A program made the position numbers and the translations under genes. A stretch of 64,000 bases of DNA from contig JAEUVV010000012.1 of the NCBI GenBank assembly GCA_016786705.1, forward strand, positions 186,001 through 250,000, written 5' to 3'. Within the stretch, counting starts at the first letter, position 1, and the number at the start of each line of letters is the position of its first letter. The notes below the pieces were generated by a model, which saw only the letters and a program-made list of their open reading frames with translations, made no database searches and was not told the origin of the DNA. This document shows, in pieces, positions 7,561 through 17,022 of the stretch. The DNA is from Taibaiella sp. GTDB taxonomy: Bacteria > Bacteroidota > Bacteroidia > Chitinophagales > Chitinophagaceae.

Positions 7561-8790
7561 ATGAACACTTTAAGATTTATAACAGCAGGTAATGTGGATG
7601 ATGGTAAAAGTACGCTAATAGGACGCCTTTTATATGATTCTGGTAGTATTCACACGGATCAGCTGGGCATACTACAAAAGCAGAGCAAACTGCAAGATGA
7701 TATAGACCTCTCGCTTATTACTGACGGGTTAAGAGCTGAAAGAGAACAAGGTATCACTATTGATGTGGCTTATAAATATTTTGCTACTGCACGGCGAAAA
7801 TTTATTATTGCTGATGCGCCTGGCCATGAGCAGTATACCCGGAATATGATTACCGGGGCTTCCAATTCCGATTTAATTATCCTGCTTATTGATGCCCGGA
7901 AAGGGATAACCGCGCAGACCAAAAGGCATGCCAGCATCGCGTCCTTAATGGGTATCAAAAATGCGATAGTCGCTATTAATAAGATCGATCTCGTCAATTA
8001 CGATCAAAGTGTTTTTGACAGCATCGTAAACGCCTTTGAATCATTGAAAAAGGAACTGGCCTTTGATGAGGTTCATTATATACCCGTTAGTGCCCTCAAA
8101 GGTGATAATATAGTGAAGAACACAAATAATACTTCCTGGTATAAGGGCAAATCGCTTATTGAATTATTAGAAGCTATTGAGCTGAATGAAAACAAAAATG
8201 CGCTGCCCCGTTTCCAGGTACAATGGGTTATTCGTCCAAAGGACGAGGCCTATCACGACTACCGCGGATATGCCGGAAAAATCATAAGCGGCCGGTACAA
8301 AGTGGGTGATGAAGTCAAAATCCTACCTGCAAACATTACTACAAGTATTAGCAAAATAGAAAGACATCAGCAAGCTGTTGATACGGCTTATGCCGGGGAG
8401 AATGTGGTGTTGCACCTGGAAGATAATATTGACATAAGCCGGGGTGATAGCATTATTCCTAAAGCCGAAAATATTACCGCGACACAAAGCTTCAGGACAT
8501 GGCTTAGCTGGCTGGATAATGCGCCACTGCAAAAAGAAAAAACATATCTGCTACAACATCGTTTCAAAACAGTACGAATAAAAGTGGATAGTATTGACCA
8601 ACTATGGGACGTTAATAACTGGGCATTTAAAGATGCCGAAAATATCCGGTTAAACGACATCGCACAAGTGAGTATAAGGACCAACCAGGGACTTGTGGTG
8701 GATAGTATAGCTAGTAATACTGCTAATGGTTACGGCATCCTGATCGATGAAAGTAGCCATCAAACGGTTGCCGCTATCATGTTTCTATAA
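7561..8790 (+). CDS. cysN: Sulfate adenylyltransferase subunit 1 (GTPase)
   Basis: A 409-residue translation-factor-like GTPase that drives the CysD reaction. G1 is NVDDGKSTLIGRLL near the N-terminus, G3 is DAPGHEQYTRNM, and G4 is NKIDLV. The beta-barrel domains 2 and 3 follow. Its length matches stand-alone CysN. There is no fused APS kinase (CysC) domain at the C-terminus, which fits a pathway reducing APS directly. It starts 40 bp after cysD. Confidence 0.95.
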   Translation: MNTLRFITAGNVDDGKSTLIGRLLYDSGSIHTDQLGILQKQSKLQDDIDLSLITDGLRAEREQGITIDVAYKYFATARRKFIIADAPGHEQYTRNMITGASNSDLIILLIDARKGITAQTKRHASIASLMGIKNAIVAINKIDLVNYDQSVFDSIVNAFESLKKELAFDEVHYIPVSALKGDNIVKNTNNTSWYKGKSLIELLEAIELNENKNALPRFQVQWVIRPKDEAYHDYRGYAGKIISGRYKVGDEVKILPANITTSISKIERHQQAVDTAYAGENVVLHLEDNIDISRGDSIIPKAENITATQSFRTWLSWLDNAPLQKEKTYLLQHRFKTVRIKVDSIDQLWDVNNWAFKDAENIRLNDIAQVSIRTNQGLVVDSIASNTANGYGILIDESSHQTVAAIMFL

Positions 8791-8808
8791 TTCCTAAAAA
8801 TTGAACAG

Positions 8809-9624
8809 ATGAGCAGGCTTATTTTCGAAAAGAACAAAAAATACTTCTCCATATTAACCAATAAACAAGCGGCATCCGATTGGATAGACGCTTTATATGC
8901 CTGGCTTTTTGCTTTAGACGAGGCCCATAGAAATGCTTTATCGCATTTAGCCAAACATGATGAGTTGCAGCAACAGCTGCAAGTGCTTATTTATAGTGTG
9001 ACAGAGCATAAAGAAACCGCAGAAGAAAAAGCCAGGGCACTTTTCAACCAGCTGGAGCAAGTGCATAGTAAGTTGGAAGAAGACCTGGAAACAGTTTTGA
9101 GATGCGACCCGGCAGCTAATTCCACCGATGAAGTTTTACTTTCTTATCCCGGTTTTTTTGCTACAGCAGCCTACCGTGTCGCGCATGAACTTTGGCTATT
9201 AGATATACCGGTTATTCCAAGGATCATTACAGAATCTATTCATAGAAAAACGGGTATAGATATTCATCCCGCGGCAACAATTGGCAGAAGATTCTTTATA
9301 GATCACGGCACAGGTATCGTAATCGGAGCTACGACACAGGTTGGGAATGATGTAAAGATTTATCAAGGGGTAACATTAGGTGCATTAAGTGTAGAAAAGG
9401 AAATGGCCAAATTCAAACGTCACCCTACAATAGAAGATGGGGTTGTCATTTATGCCAATGCGACCATTCTTGGCGGAGCAACAACTATAGGCAATCACTC
9501 TACCATTGGCGGAAATGTATGGCTTACCAATTCTGTACCACCCTATTCTTTAGTATATCACAAAAGTGAAGTTATTGTAAAAGAGAAATCAAATCCCCAA
9601 AGAGCAATTGACTTTATTATTTAA
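8809..9624 (+). CDS. cysE: Serine O-acetyltransferase
   Basis: A 271-residue acyltransferase of the EpsC/CysE type, making O-acetylserine from acetyl-CoA and serine. An N-terminal helical region (about 1-150) precedes a left-handed hexapeptide-repeat domain: DIHPAATIGRRFFIDHGTG, GATTQVGNDVKIYQGVTLG, ANATILGGATTIGNHSTIGG. The DHGTG catalytic region and the KRHPTIEDGVVI loop are present. Its product feeds the cysteine synthase encoded next. It sits 18 bp after cysN. Confidence 0.92.
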   Translation: MSRLIFEKNKKYFSILTNKQAASDWIDALYAWLFALDEAHRNALSHLAKHDELQQQLQVLIYSVTEHKETAEEKARALFNQLEQVHSKLEEDLETVLRCDPAANSTDEVLLSYPGFFATAAYRVAHELWLLDIPVIPRIITESIHRKTGIDIHPAATIGRRFFIDHGTGIVIGATTQVGNDVKIYQGVTLGALSVEKEMAKFKRHPTIEDGVVIYANATILGGATTIGNHSTIGGNVWLTNSVPPYSLVYHKSEVIVKEKSNPQRAIDFII

Positions 9625-9648
9625 ATTTTAAAACGAATTATAAAAAAA

Positions 9649-10557
9649 ATGAAAGCGAATAACATCTTAGCCACCATTGGCAATACACCTGTAGTGAACC
9701 TGAAACGATTATTTCCAAAGAACAATGTTTGGATCAAGCTGGAACGTACTAATCCCGGCAATAGCATTAAAGACCGGATTGCATTGGCCATGATTGAAGC
9801 CGCGGAAGCCAGGGGCGAATTAAAACCAGGTAGTACTATTATTGAACCTACTTCCGGCAATACCGGCATTGGTATTGCATTGGTGGGCGCCGTAAAAGGG
9901 TATAAAGTAATTCTGGTAATGCCGGAGTCGATGAGTATAGAACGTAGAAAGTTAATGGAGATTTATGGCGCAAGTTTCGAATTGACACCACGGGAACTCG
10001 GCATGAAAGGCGCCATCGAAAAATCAAAAGAGCTGTTACAAACAATTCCGGGTTCCTGGTCGCCACAGCAGTTCAATAACCCAGCTAATGTGAAAGTGCA
10101 TTATGCAACAACAGCACAAGAAATACTTGCCGACTTCCCTGAAGGAATCGATTACCTGATTACCGGAGTAGGTACCGGCGGGCATATTACCGGGGTGGCG
10201 CAGGTTTTGAAAGAGCAATTCCCCAGGACCAAAATCATCGCAGTAGAACCGGAACTGTCACCTGTTCTAAGCGGAGGTAGCCCGGCCCCCCATCCTTTAC
10301 AAGGCATTGGAGCGGGATTTAAACCCGAAATTTTAGATGCGCAATTAATTGACGAGATCATACAGATAGGCAAGGATGAAGCTTTTGAATATACCCGTGC
10401 GCTCGCCCAACAAGAAGGCATACTGGCAGGCATTTCAACAGGTGCTTCCCTGGCAGCCGTAGCTAAAAAAATAGAAACTATTCCGGAAGGCAGTACCGTA
10501 TTAACATTTAACTACGACACCGGAGAACGCTATCTTTCTATTGAAGGATTGTTTTAA
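9649..10557 (+). CDS. cysK: Cysteine synthase (O-acetylserine sulfhydrylase)
   Basis: A 302-residue PLP enzyme (fold type II). The PLP lysine is in NPGNSIKDR (K41), the substrate loop is TSGNTGIG, and the phosphate-binding loop is [10 protein letters not shown]. It joins O-acetylserine with sulfide to give cysteine. CysK versus CysM cannot be separated firmly by eye, but the motif set and placement directly after cysE favour the sulfide-using enzyme. Confidence 0.9.
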   Translation: MKANNILATIGNTPVVNLKRLFPKNNVWIKLERTNPGNSIKDRIALAMIEAAEARGELKPGSTIIEPTSGNTGIGIALVGAVKGYKVILVMPESMSIERRKLMEIYGASFELTPRELGMKGAIEKSKELLQTIPGSWSPQQFNNPANVKVHYATTAQEILADFPEGIDYLITGVGTGGHITGVAQVLKEQFPRTKIIAVEPELSPVLSGGSPAPHPLQGIGAGFKPEILDAQLIDEIIQIGKDEAFEYTRALAQQEGILAGISTGASLAAVAKKIETIPEGSTVLTFNYDTGERYLSIEGLF

Positions 10558-10595
10558 ATACAACAAAATCCAGCAGGCAAACATTTAGCAAAATA

Positions 10596-11399
10596 ATGGA
10601 AGGAAAAGTAATATTGGCTGGCGCAGGTCCGGGAGATCCGGAGTTAATAACGCTTAAGGCATTGAAGTATTTACAAAATGCAGACGTCATTTTAACGGAT
10701 AGATTAGTCTCACCAGACTTAATTGCAGCGCATGCGAAATTCAATGCTGAAATCGTGTATGTGGGCAAGCAATGTTCCAGAGGTATCCATACCCCGCAAA
10801 AAAAGATCAATACATTGATGGTTGAATATGCAAGGCAAGGTAAGCTCGTCTTGCGCTTGAAGGGAGGAGACGCCAACATTTTTTCCAATATTTTAGATGA
10901 ATTGCAAATCCTGATCCAGTTCAATATACGCTACGAAATCATTCCAGGTATCTCTGCCGCCCTGGGCGCTTCGGCTTACTCGGGCATTCCCCTCACAGCA
11001 AGAGGCTATGCACAGGCCGTAAGATTTGTAACTTTATGCAAAGCTGAAGAAATAAAGGCTTCACTATGGTACGACTGGGCACAAACAGATGACACTTTGG
11101 TTTTTTACATGAGCGGGCAAAAACTCCAAACCTTAGCCCATAGCTTATTGGCACATGGCATTGATAGCCAAAAAGGTATTGCGGTCATCCAGCAAGCCAC
11201 CACATCTGAACAACAGACAAAAGTTTATTCATTCGCGGATATTAATGTGCCTGGTTTACCAGATTTTGAGTTTGTACCTACGCTTATCATTGTAGGCAAG
11301 GTCGTGCAGTTGCATGATTCATTTGCCTGGTATGCAGAGCAGGCAAACACTGCTTCTTATTTTGACAATCACAATCAAGTCTTATCGCATGCTATCTGA
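10596..11399 (+). CDS. cobA: Uroporphyrinogen-III C-methyltransferase
   Basis: A 267-residue SAM-dependent methyltransferase making precorrin-2, the first step of siroheme synthesis. The N-terminal AGAGPGDPELITLKA, the VYVGK segment, LRLKGGDANIF, and PGISAALGASAYSGIPLTARG are the family signatures. The siroheme supplies CysI encoded downstream. The C-terminus overlaps the probable start of the flavoprotein gene by 11 bp, suggesting coupled translation. Confidence 0.93.
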   Translation: MEGKVILAGAGPGDPELITLKALKYLQNADVILTDRLVSPDLIAAHAKFNAEIVYVGKQCSRGIHTPQKKINTLMVEYARQGKLVLRLKGGDANIFSNILDELQILIQFNIRYEIIPGISAALGASAYSGIPLTARGYAQAVRFVTLCKAEEIKASLWYDWAQTDDTLVFYMSGQKLQTLAHSLLAHGIDSQKGIAVIQQATTSEQQTKVYSFADINVPGLPDFEFVPTLIIVGKVVQLHDSFAWYAEQANTASYFDNHNQVLSHAI

Positions 11400-13092
11400 A
11401 CCTAAATTAAAACTGCTCAACGACTTTGTACAATTGGCAAGTATAGAAGAGCTGATCTATGCCAGTGGCTTTATTGAAGGTTACCGCTTGAAAGAAAGTG
11501 GCAGCCTGGCTATCGCAACAGCTCAAACAGATAAAGCAGTCATTACGGTTAAACCCACCATTATTTATGCTACCGAAACGGGAAATGCAAAAAAGGTGGC
11601 TACACAACTATTGGCGCAATTTAAACAGCAAAAAATCAATGCTAAATCTGTAGACATTACCCAGTTCAATTTTTCTAAGTTAACAAAGGAAACATTTGTC
11701 CTATTTGTCATCAGCACGCAAGGTGACGGTGATTTACCTGCGTCTGCTTTGGCCTGCTACAATGAATTATTGGAAAGTACTGTTGATTTAAAACACCTGT
11801 CTTACGCCATTCTAGGATTAGGAGATACCGCCTACCCATTATTTTGCAATGCGGCAATACTCATGGATGAAGTGTTGATAAAAAAAGGCGCAAAGGCAGT
11901 TATGCCAATTGCTAAAGCGGACGTGGATTATAGTGATTGTGTAAAAGATTGGGAACGGTCCCTGCTTTCATTGCTGAAAAACGCAAAGACAATTTCCGGC
12001 AAAGAAAATGCAGCAGTTTTACCAACCCCAAAAAGCAAGCAAAAATTCAATGTGACGATCAGTCACAAAGTGATCTTGAATGATATTGGTTCCAACAAAA
12101 CCACATATCATATAGAATTGGATACCGATGAAATCGTGCATTACCAGCCGGGAGATGCTTTAGGGCTGATACCTAGAAACAAGGAAGAGGATATAAAGGC
12201 CATTCTGGGTTATTTTGAAATCGCCCCTGATGCCATTTTCAACAGACAAGAAGAAAGCAAAACAGCCTTCGATCATCTGCAGCAACTTAACATAAAAGGA
12301 CTAAGCAAACGCAATGCAGCACAAGTAGCCGCACTTTTTAATGCGACAATAGATACGCAGCAAATTGATTTATTTGACTTGCTGGGACAGATGGAAAAAC
12401 ATAATTGTCCTGATTTTGCAAAAGTGTTGCAGGTACTGCAACCTATTGCACCAAGATTGTATTCCATTGCCTCATCTCAGGCAGCTCATGATGGACAAAT
12501 TCACTTAACGGTTAACCTGAACACTTTTGAGGTAGCGAAAATCTCCAGGCTGGGCCTGGCATCGGACTATCTGGTCACAATGCCTGTTGGCAGCCAATTT
12601 GAGGCATATATACATGTCAACAATAACTTTAGACTACCTGAAGATGATAAAGATATTATCATGATTGGTCCTGGTACCGGAATTGCCCCATTCCGCAGTT
12701 TTTTGGCAGAAAGAGATGCAAGAGCAGCAGTTGGAAAAAACTGGCTCTTCTTTGGAGAACAACATTTTGTAAATGATTTCTATTACCAGACAGAAATCCA
12801 GGAATGGCTTAGCACAGGCACTTTAAACAAACTAAGTACAGCGTTTTCAAGAGATCAAAAAGAAAAAATATATGTCCAGGATAGAATAAGGGAGCAAGCG
12901 GCCAGCTTTAATGAATGGCTGGAGGCGGGCGCCTATATTTATATCTGCGGACAAAAAGACCCGATGAGCCGCGATGTAGAAAACATAATACTGGAAGTCT
13001 TGCAAGCTCAAAGAAATATTGACAGAACTACCGCCCTGGCAGTGATTGAAACTATGGAAGCAGAAGGCAGGTATTTAAAAGACGTGTATTAG
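11389..13092 (+). CDS. cysJ: Sulfite reductase flavoprotein subunit
   Basis: A 567-residue diflavin reductase from the ATG at 11389, which overlaps the end of cobA. Earlier in-frame starts read through cobA sequence. A short N-terminal extension is followed by a flavodoxin domain (ATETGNAKKVA; STQGDGDLPASA), an FAD domain (RLYSIASSQ, about residue 360) and an NADPH domain (GPGTGIAPFRSFLAER; YICGQKDPMSRDV). It passes electrons from NADPH to CysI. It is slightly shorter than the E. coli enzyme. Confidence 0.93.
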   Translation: MLSEPKLKLLNDFVQLASIEELIYASGFIEGYRLKESGSLAIATAQTDKAVITVKPTIIYATETGNAKKVATQLLAQFKQQKINAKSVDITQFNFSKLTKETFVLFVISTQGDGDLPASALACYNELLESTVDLKHLSYAILGLGDTAYPLFCNAAILMDEVLIKKGAKAVMPIAKADVDYSDCVKDWERSLLSLLKNAKTISGKENAAVLPTPKSKQKFNVTISHKVILNDIGSNKTTYHIELDTDEIVHYQPGDALGLIPRNKEEDIKAILGYFEIAPDAIFNRQEESKTAFDHLQQLNIKGLSKRNAAQVAALFNATIDTQQIDLFDLLGQMEKHNCPDFAKVLQVLQPIAPRLYSIASSQAAHDGQIHLTVNLNTFEVAKISRLGLASDYLVTMPVGSQFEAYIHVNNNFRLPEDDKDIIMIGPGTGIAPFRSFLAERDARAAVGKNWLFFGEQHFVNDFYYQTEIQEWLSTGTLNKLSTAFSRDQKEKIYVQDRIREQAASFNEWLEAGAYIYICGQKDPMSRDVENIILEVLQAQRNIDRTTALAVIETMEAEGRYLKDVY

Positions 13093-13117
13093 ATCAGTAT
13101 AATAAACAGAATAATAA

Positions 13118-14767
13118 ATGAGTAAAAAACTATCTCCCATAGAAGCAATAAAGATAAAAAGTGATGGACTTAGGGGTACTATAAAGGCTAGCATTGAAGA
13201 GGACAATCATAGTGGCACTGTACGTGCCGATGACGAAGCACTGGTAAAATTTCATGGTATGTATGTGCAGGATAACCGGGACAGGAGGGCCGAACGTGCT
13301 GCCAAAAAGCTCGACAAACTATACTCCTTCATGATTCGCTTGCGCATTCCGGGAGGGCTTATAGATGCCGGGAAATGGCTGGCAATCCACGACACTTCTG
13401 AGCAATATGGAACTGGCGTGCTAAAAATAACTACCAGGCAAACTATTCAGCTACATGGTATTCTCAAACACCAGTTGCGGCCGACATTACAATCTTTTGA
13501 TCGCGCGGCTTTAGATGCCATTGCTGCCTGTGGTGATGTGAACAGGAATGTGATTGCAAGTTCCCATCCATTGGTGTCCCCGGCACATGCCCGGGTACAT
13601 GCTTATGCAGATAAATTATCCAAACACTTGTTACCCAAAACGCAGGCCTATTATGAGATTTTTGTGGATGACCAGAAAATATATGAACGCGAGGCGGAGC
13701 AGGATGACTTATATGAAAATCGTTATTTACCCAGGAAGTTTAAAATAGCGATTGCCATTCCACCAGCCAATGATGTAGATGTTTTTGCCAATGATATTGG
13801 TTTAATCGCAATTATTGAAAATGGAATTTTGCAGGGTTTTAATATCGCTATTGGAGGTGGCCTTGCCCGTACGCATGGCAATGCCAATACTTATTCCAGG
13901 TTGGCTACTGTGATTGGCTTCTTAGCATCAGAAGAGGATGTTTTAAAAGCATGTTATGAGGTGCTCACCATACAAAGAGATTATGGCAATCGTGAAGACC
14001 GTAAGCTATCCCGGCTTAAGTACACCGTTGATAAATTAGGCCTGGCCACATTCAAAACTATTCTGGAAGAGCGTATTGGCTTTGCATTACAGCCTCCTCG
14101 TCCTTATAACTTCAGCGAACGTGCCGATGCCGACGGATGGCAGCAGTTGCCAAATGAGCGCTGGTACTACACTTTGCAGGTAGAGCATGGCGTAGTTAAT
14201 CCGCAGCAAAAAGCTTTTTTGTATGAATTGGCCCAACTTAATATTTGCAATTTCATTTTTACCGCCAATCAAAATCTACTCCTTGGTGAGATAAAACCGG
14301 AAAACAAACCAATCGTCGAAGCGCTGCTGCAAAAGTACCGGATTCAATTGTCTTTAAGCGGCATAAGAAAAAATTCAATGGCTTGTGTAGCCCTACCCAC
14401 ATGTCCTTTGGCCCTGGCAGAAGGGCAAAGGTACTTACCGGAGCTGGTGTCTAAAATAGAACCGATTTTATCGAAATACGCTATTGAGGAGGAGCCTATT
14501 AGTATCAGGATGACGGGCTGCCCCAATGGCTGCGGTCGTTCTTATCTCGCGGAGATAGGCTTAGTGGGAACAGCTGCAGGAGAATATAACCTGATGATAG
14601 GAGGAGACCGATTTGGCTTGCGTTTAAATCAATTGTATAAAGAGAAAATTAAAGAGCCCGAAATACTAACTGAAATTGATAAGCTATTAAAAATTTATGT
14701 TGATGAGCGCAAGGCTAATGAAACACTGGGCGATTTCAGTTACCGGAAATATTTTTCCAAAACATAG
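13118..14767 (+). CDS. cysI: Sulfite reductase hemoprotein (beta) subunit
   Basis: A 549-residue siroheme/[4Fe-4S] reductase converting sulfite to sulfide with six electrons. Two nitrite/sulfite reductase repeats are present. The cluster and siroheme cysteines lie in CVALPTCPLALAEGQRY and in TGCPNGCGRSY near the C-terminus. The arginine-rich TTRQTIQLHGI segment binds substrate. The gene immediately follows cysJ, and the cobA product and the fusion at 15492 supply its siroheme. Confidence 0.93.
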   Translation: MSKKLSPIEAIKIKSDGLRGTIKASIEEDNHSGTVRADDEALVKFHGMYVQDNRDRRAERAAKKLDKLYSFMIRLRIPGGLIDAGKWLAIHDTSEQYGTGVLKITTRQTIQLHGILKHQLRPTLQSFDRAALDAIAACGDVNRNVIASSHPLVSPAHARVHAYADKLSKHLLPKTQAYYEIFVDDQKIYEREAEQDDLYENRYLPRKFKIAIAIPPANDVDVFANDIGLIAIIENGILQGFNIAIGGGLARTHGNANTYSRLATVIGFLASEEDVLKACYEVLTIQRDYGNREDRKLSRLKYTVDKLGLATFKTILEERIGFALQPPRPYNFSERADADGWQQLPNERWYYTLQVEHGVVNPQQKAFLYELAQLNICNFIFTANQNLLLGEIKPENKPIVEALLQKYRIQLSLSGIRKNSMACVALPTCPLALAEGQRYLPELVSKIEPILSKYAIEEEPISIRMTGCPNGCGRSYLAEIGLVGTAAGEYNLMIGGDRFGLRLNQLYKEKIKEPEILTEIDKLLKIYVDERKANETLGDFSYRKYFSKT

Positions 14768-15488
14768 CATTTTACTATTGGTTTTGTGTTGCAGCTACTC
14801 ATGGACCCGGGCACAAAAAAATGTTCAGCATCAAGCGCAAATCTGGCATGGTATTTATGTAAATGTGCCGATCAGCAAATGTTTTCAACTGGGAAGTGAA
14901 ATTCAGGAACGGCATTTTGTGACTCCTGTAGCGCAGCAACAATTTCTGGTAAGGAATCAACTATTTTACAATTTATCAAAGGATGCAAAAGCTATTTTGG
15001 GGATCAGTCATTTTCAACACGGGCCATCAAAACCTAATATCAAAAATGCCATTACCATTCCGGAATGGAGACTGGAAATAGGGCTGAGTAACCGGCAAGT
15101 GTATAAAAATTTAATTGTTCAACACAGGTATCGATGGGAAAGCCGGTTTTATAAACAAGTTGACAACAATCAATTATCAAAAAAATACAGCTTCAGTCAT
15201 TTTAGGTTGCGCTATCAATTAGGTATCGACATACCTTTAATCAAAAAGAAGTCAAAGGAGCTGCCACTTGTTACACTAAAACTAAGAGAGGAAGTGATGC
15301 TTAATATTGGTGCATCAATTTTGTATAATATTTTTGATCAAAATAGATTGTCTGCCGGCCTTTATGCTACGCCTAATGCGAATGTAGGCTTTGAAATTGC
15401 TTATTTAAATCTTTTCCAGCAACAGGCCAGGGGTACAGACTTTTACAACAGAAACATATTGCGCCTTTCTTTTTATTACAATATTTAA
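14718..15488 (+). CDS. DUF2490-type outer-membrane beta-barrel protein
   Basis: About 256 residues. The ATG at 14718 is chosen because it places a hydrophobic signal segment (HSILLLVLCCSYSW) after a basic start, but it overlaps the end of cysI by 50 bp, so the start is uncertain. The body has alternating beta strands, with GWDN-like motifs replaced by QIWHGIYVNVPI and ending in LRLSFYYNI, typical of DUF2490 proteins of Bacteroidota. A role in outer-membrane passage of sulfate or thiosulfate is a guess from its place in the operon. Confidence 0.65.
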   Translation: MKHWAISVTGNIFPKHSILLLVLCCSYSWTRAQKNVQHQAQIWHGIYVNVPISKCFQLGSEIQERHFVTPVAQQQFLVRNQLFYNLSKDAKAILGISHFQHGPSKPNIKNAITIPEWRLEIGLSNRQVYKNLIVQHRYRWESRFYKQVDNNQLSKKYSFSHFRLRYQLGIDIPLIKKKSKELPLVTLKLREEVMLNIGASILYNIFDQNRLSAGLYATPNANVGFEIAYLNLFQQQARGTDFYNRNILRLSFYYNI

Positions 15489-15491
15489 ATC

Positions 15492-16934
15492 ATGGAAAAT
15501 TTGCTATTCCCCATTTTTTTAAAAACAGCAAACAAACAGTTCCTTATTGTGGGAGCAGGTAATGTGGGATTGGAAAAAACGATGACCTTGTTGCATCAGA
15601 ACGCGGAAACGAAAATCAAGATCGTTTCAAAATCTTATCACCCCGGTTTCGCTCCGGTTTTCGATCAGTTTCCATTTATAAATTGGGAGGAAAGAGCTTT
15701 CGAACCGGGAGACCTGGAAGGAGTCGATTTTTTGATCCTGGCTACCAACGACCGGATGATAAATACAGTCATAAAAAGGGAAGCAAATAACAAAGGCATT
15801 TTAGTAAATGCTGCCGACCAGCCTGAACTTTGCGATTTTTACCTGGGTGCTATTGTCAATAAAGGAAGTTTAAAAATTGCTATATCAACCAATGGCAAAT
15901 CACCGGTGATGGCACGCCGCCTGAGGGAGTATTTTGAAACCGTAATTCCGGAAGACATCCATGAAAACATTGAACAGTTGCACCTTATCCGGCAAGCGCA
16001 TAAAGGCGATCTTAAAGAGAAGCTGGAAGCGCTCAATACCTTAACAGCGCCTTTATCCGGTAAGTCTCCAAAGAAAAAATACAAGCGGCTGACCTTTGAA
16101 ATTACCCTGGCGTTTTTTGCCATTTTTTTGGGTTATGGCTTATCCTCATTTATCAGTTTTGAGGAGTTAAAAACAGCCGTCACGGCAGTACCTGATATTT
16201 TTTACATCATGCTGGCCGTCGGCTTTTTTGCACAATTGGTAGATGGTGCGGTGGGCCTGGGTTATGGTGTAGTCTGCTCTACCAGTATGATGCTGGCGGG
16301 GGTTAAGCTGCCGGCTATCAGCGGTAGTATTCATACGGCTGAAATGTTTTCTAGCGGTATAAGCGGTTACTCTCATTATAAGTTTGGCAATGTAAACAAG
16401 AAGCTTTTTTTATCATTAGTAATTCCAGGAGTAATAGGAGCGGTTTCAGGCTCCCTGCTTTTGGTATACCTGGGCAATAAATATGAAACACTTACCTATA
16501 TCATCCTCGCTACTTACACTATGATTATCGGCATTAGACTGGTAGCTATTGCTTTCCGCAAGAAAGTAAAAAAGAAAAAGGTGCAGAGAGCAGGCTTTTT
16601 AGGATTTAGCGGCGGTTTCCTAGATGCTTTTGGCGGCGGAGGTTGGGGCCCGGTGGTCACCTCCAGCTTACTGGCCAAAGGAAAAAAGTCGAGTATGGTA
16701 GTAGGCACGGTAAGCCTTACAGAGTTTTTTGTCACGCTGAGCGCCTCATTGACCTTCTTTTTCGCCCTGGGAGTCAGTCATGGTTTTATTGTTGCCGGGT
16801 TAATTACAGGAGGGGCTATAGCTGCACCAATTGCAGCAAAACTTGCCGGGAAAATTCCGCAAAAAATAGCGATCCTGGCGGTTGCGGTTCTGGTAATTAC
16901 GTTTAGTATCAGGCTGATTTTAAAATTAGTTTAG
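15492..16934 (+). CDS. Fusion: precorrin-2 dehydrogenase domain plus TSUP/TauE permease
   Basis: A 480-residue protein with two unrelated parts. Residues about 1-155 match the NAD-dependent precorrin-2 dehydrogenase/ferrochelatase domain of siroheme synthase (CysG N-terminus): VGAGNVGLEKT, LILATND, VNAADQPELCDFYLGA, ISTNGKSPVMARRLRE. Residues about 195-480 are a multi-helix sulfite exporter/TSUP permease with DGAVGLGYGV and the duplicated DAFGGGGWGP motif, bounded by basic linkers. It would oxidise precorrin-2 from CobA towards siroheme while the membrane part moves a sulfur anion. It ends the operon. Confidence 0.88.
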   Translation: MENLLFPIFLKTANKQFLIVGAGNVGLEKTMTLLHQNAETKIKIVSKSYHPGFAPVFDQFPFINWEERAFEPGDLEGVDFLILATNDRMINTVIKREANNKGILVNAADQPELCDFYLGAIVNKGSLKIAISTNGKSPVMARRLREYFETVIPEDIHENIEQLHLIRQAHKGDLKEKLEALNTLTAPLSGKSPKKKYKRLTFEITLAFFAIFLGYGLSSFISFEELKTAVTAVPDIFYIMLAVGFFAQLVDGAVGLGYGVVCSTSMMLAGVKLPAISGSIHTAEMFSSGISGYSHYKFGNVNKKLFLSLVIPGVIGAVSGSLLLVYLGNKYETLTYIILATYTMIIGIRLVAIAFRKKVKKKKVQRAGFLGFSGGFLDAFGGGGWGPVVTSSLLAKGKKSSMVVGTVSLTEFFVTLSASLTFFFALGVSHGFIVAGLITGGAIAAPIAAKLAGKIPQKIAILAVAVLVITFSIRLILKLV

Positions 16935-17022
16935 TAAAATAATACAGCTATTTCAGACGAATAAATGCAGCCACATCTGACTAGTCATTCCCCTGCCATT
17001 TTTGTCATCCTGTTTTGCGTAA

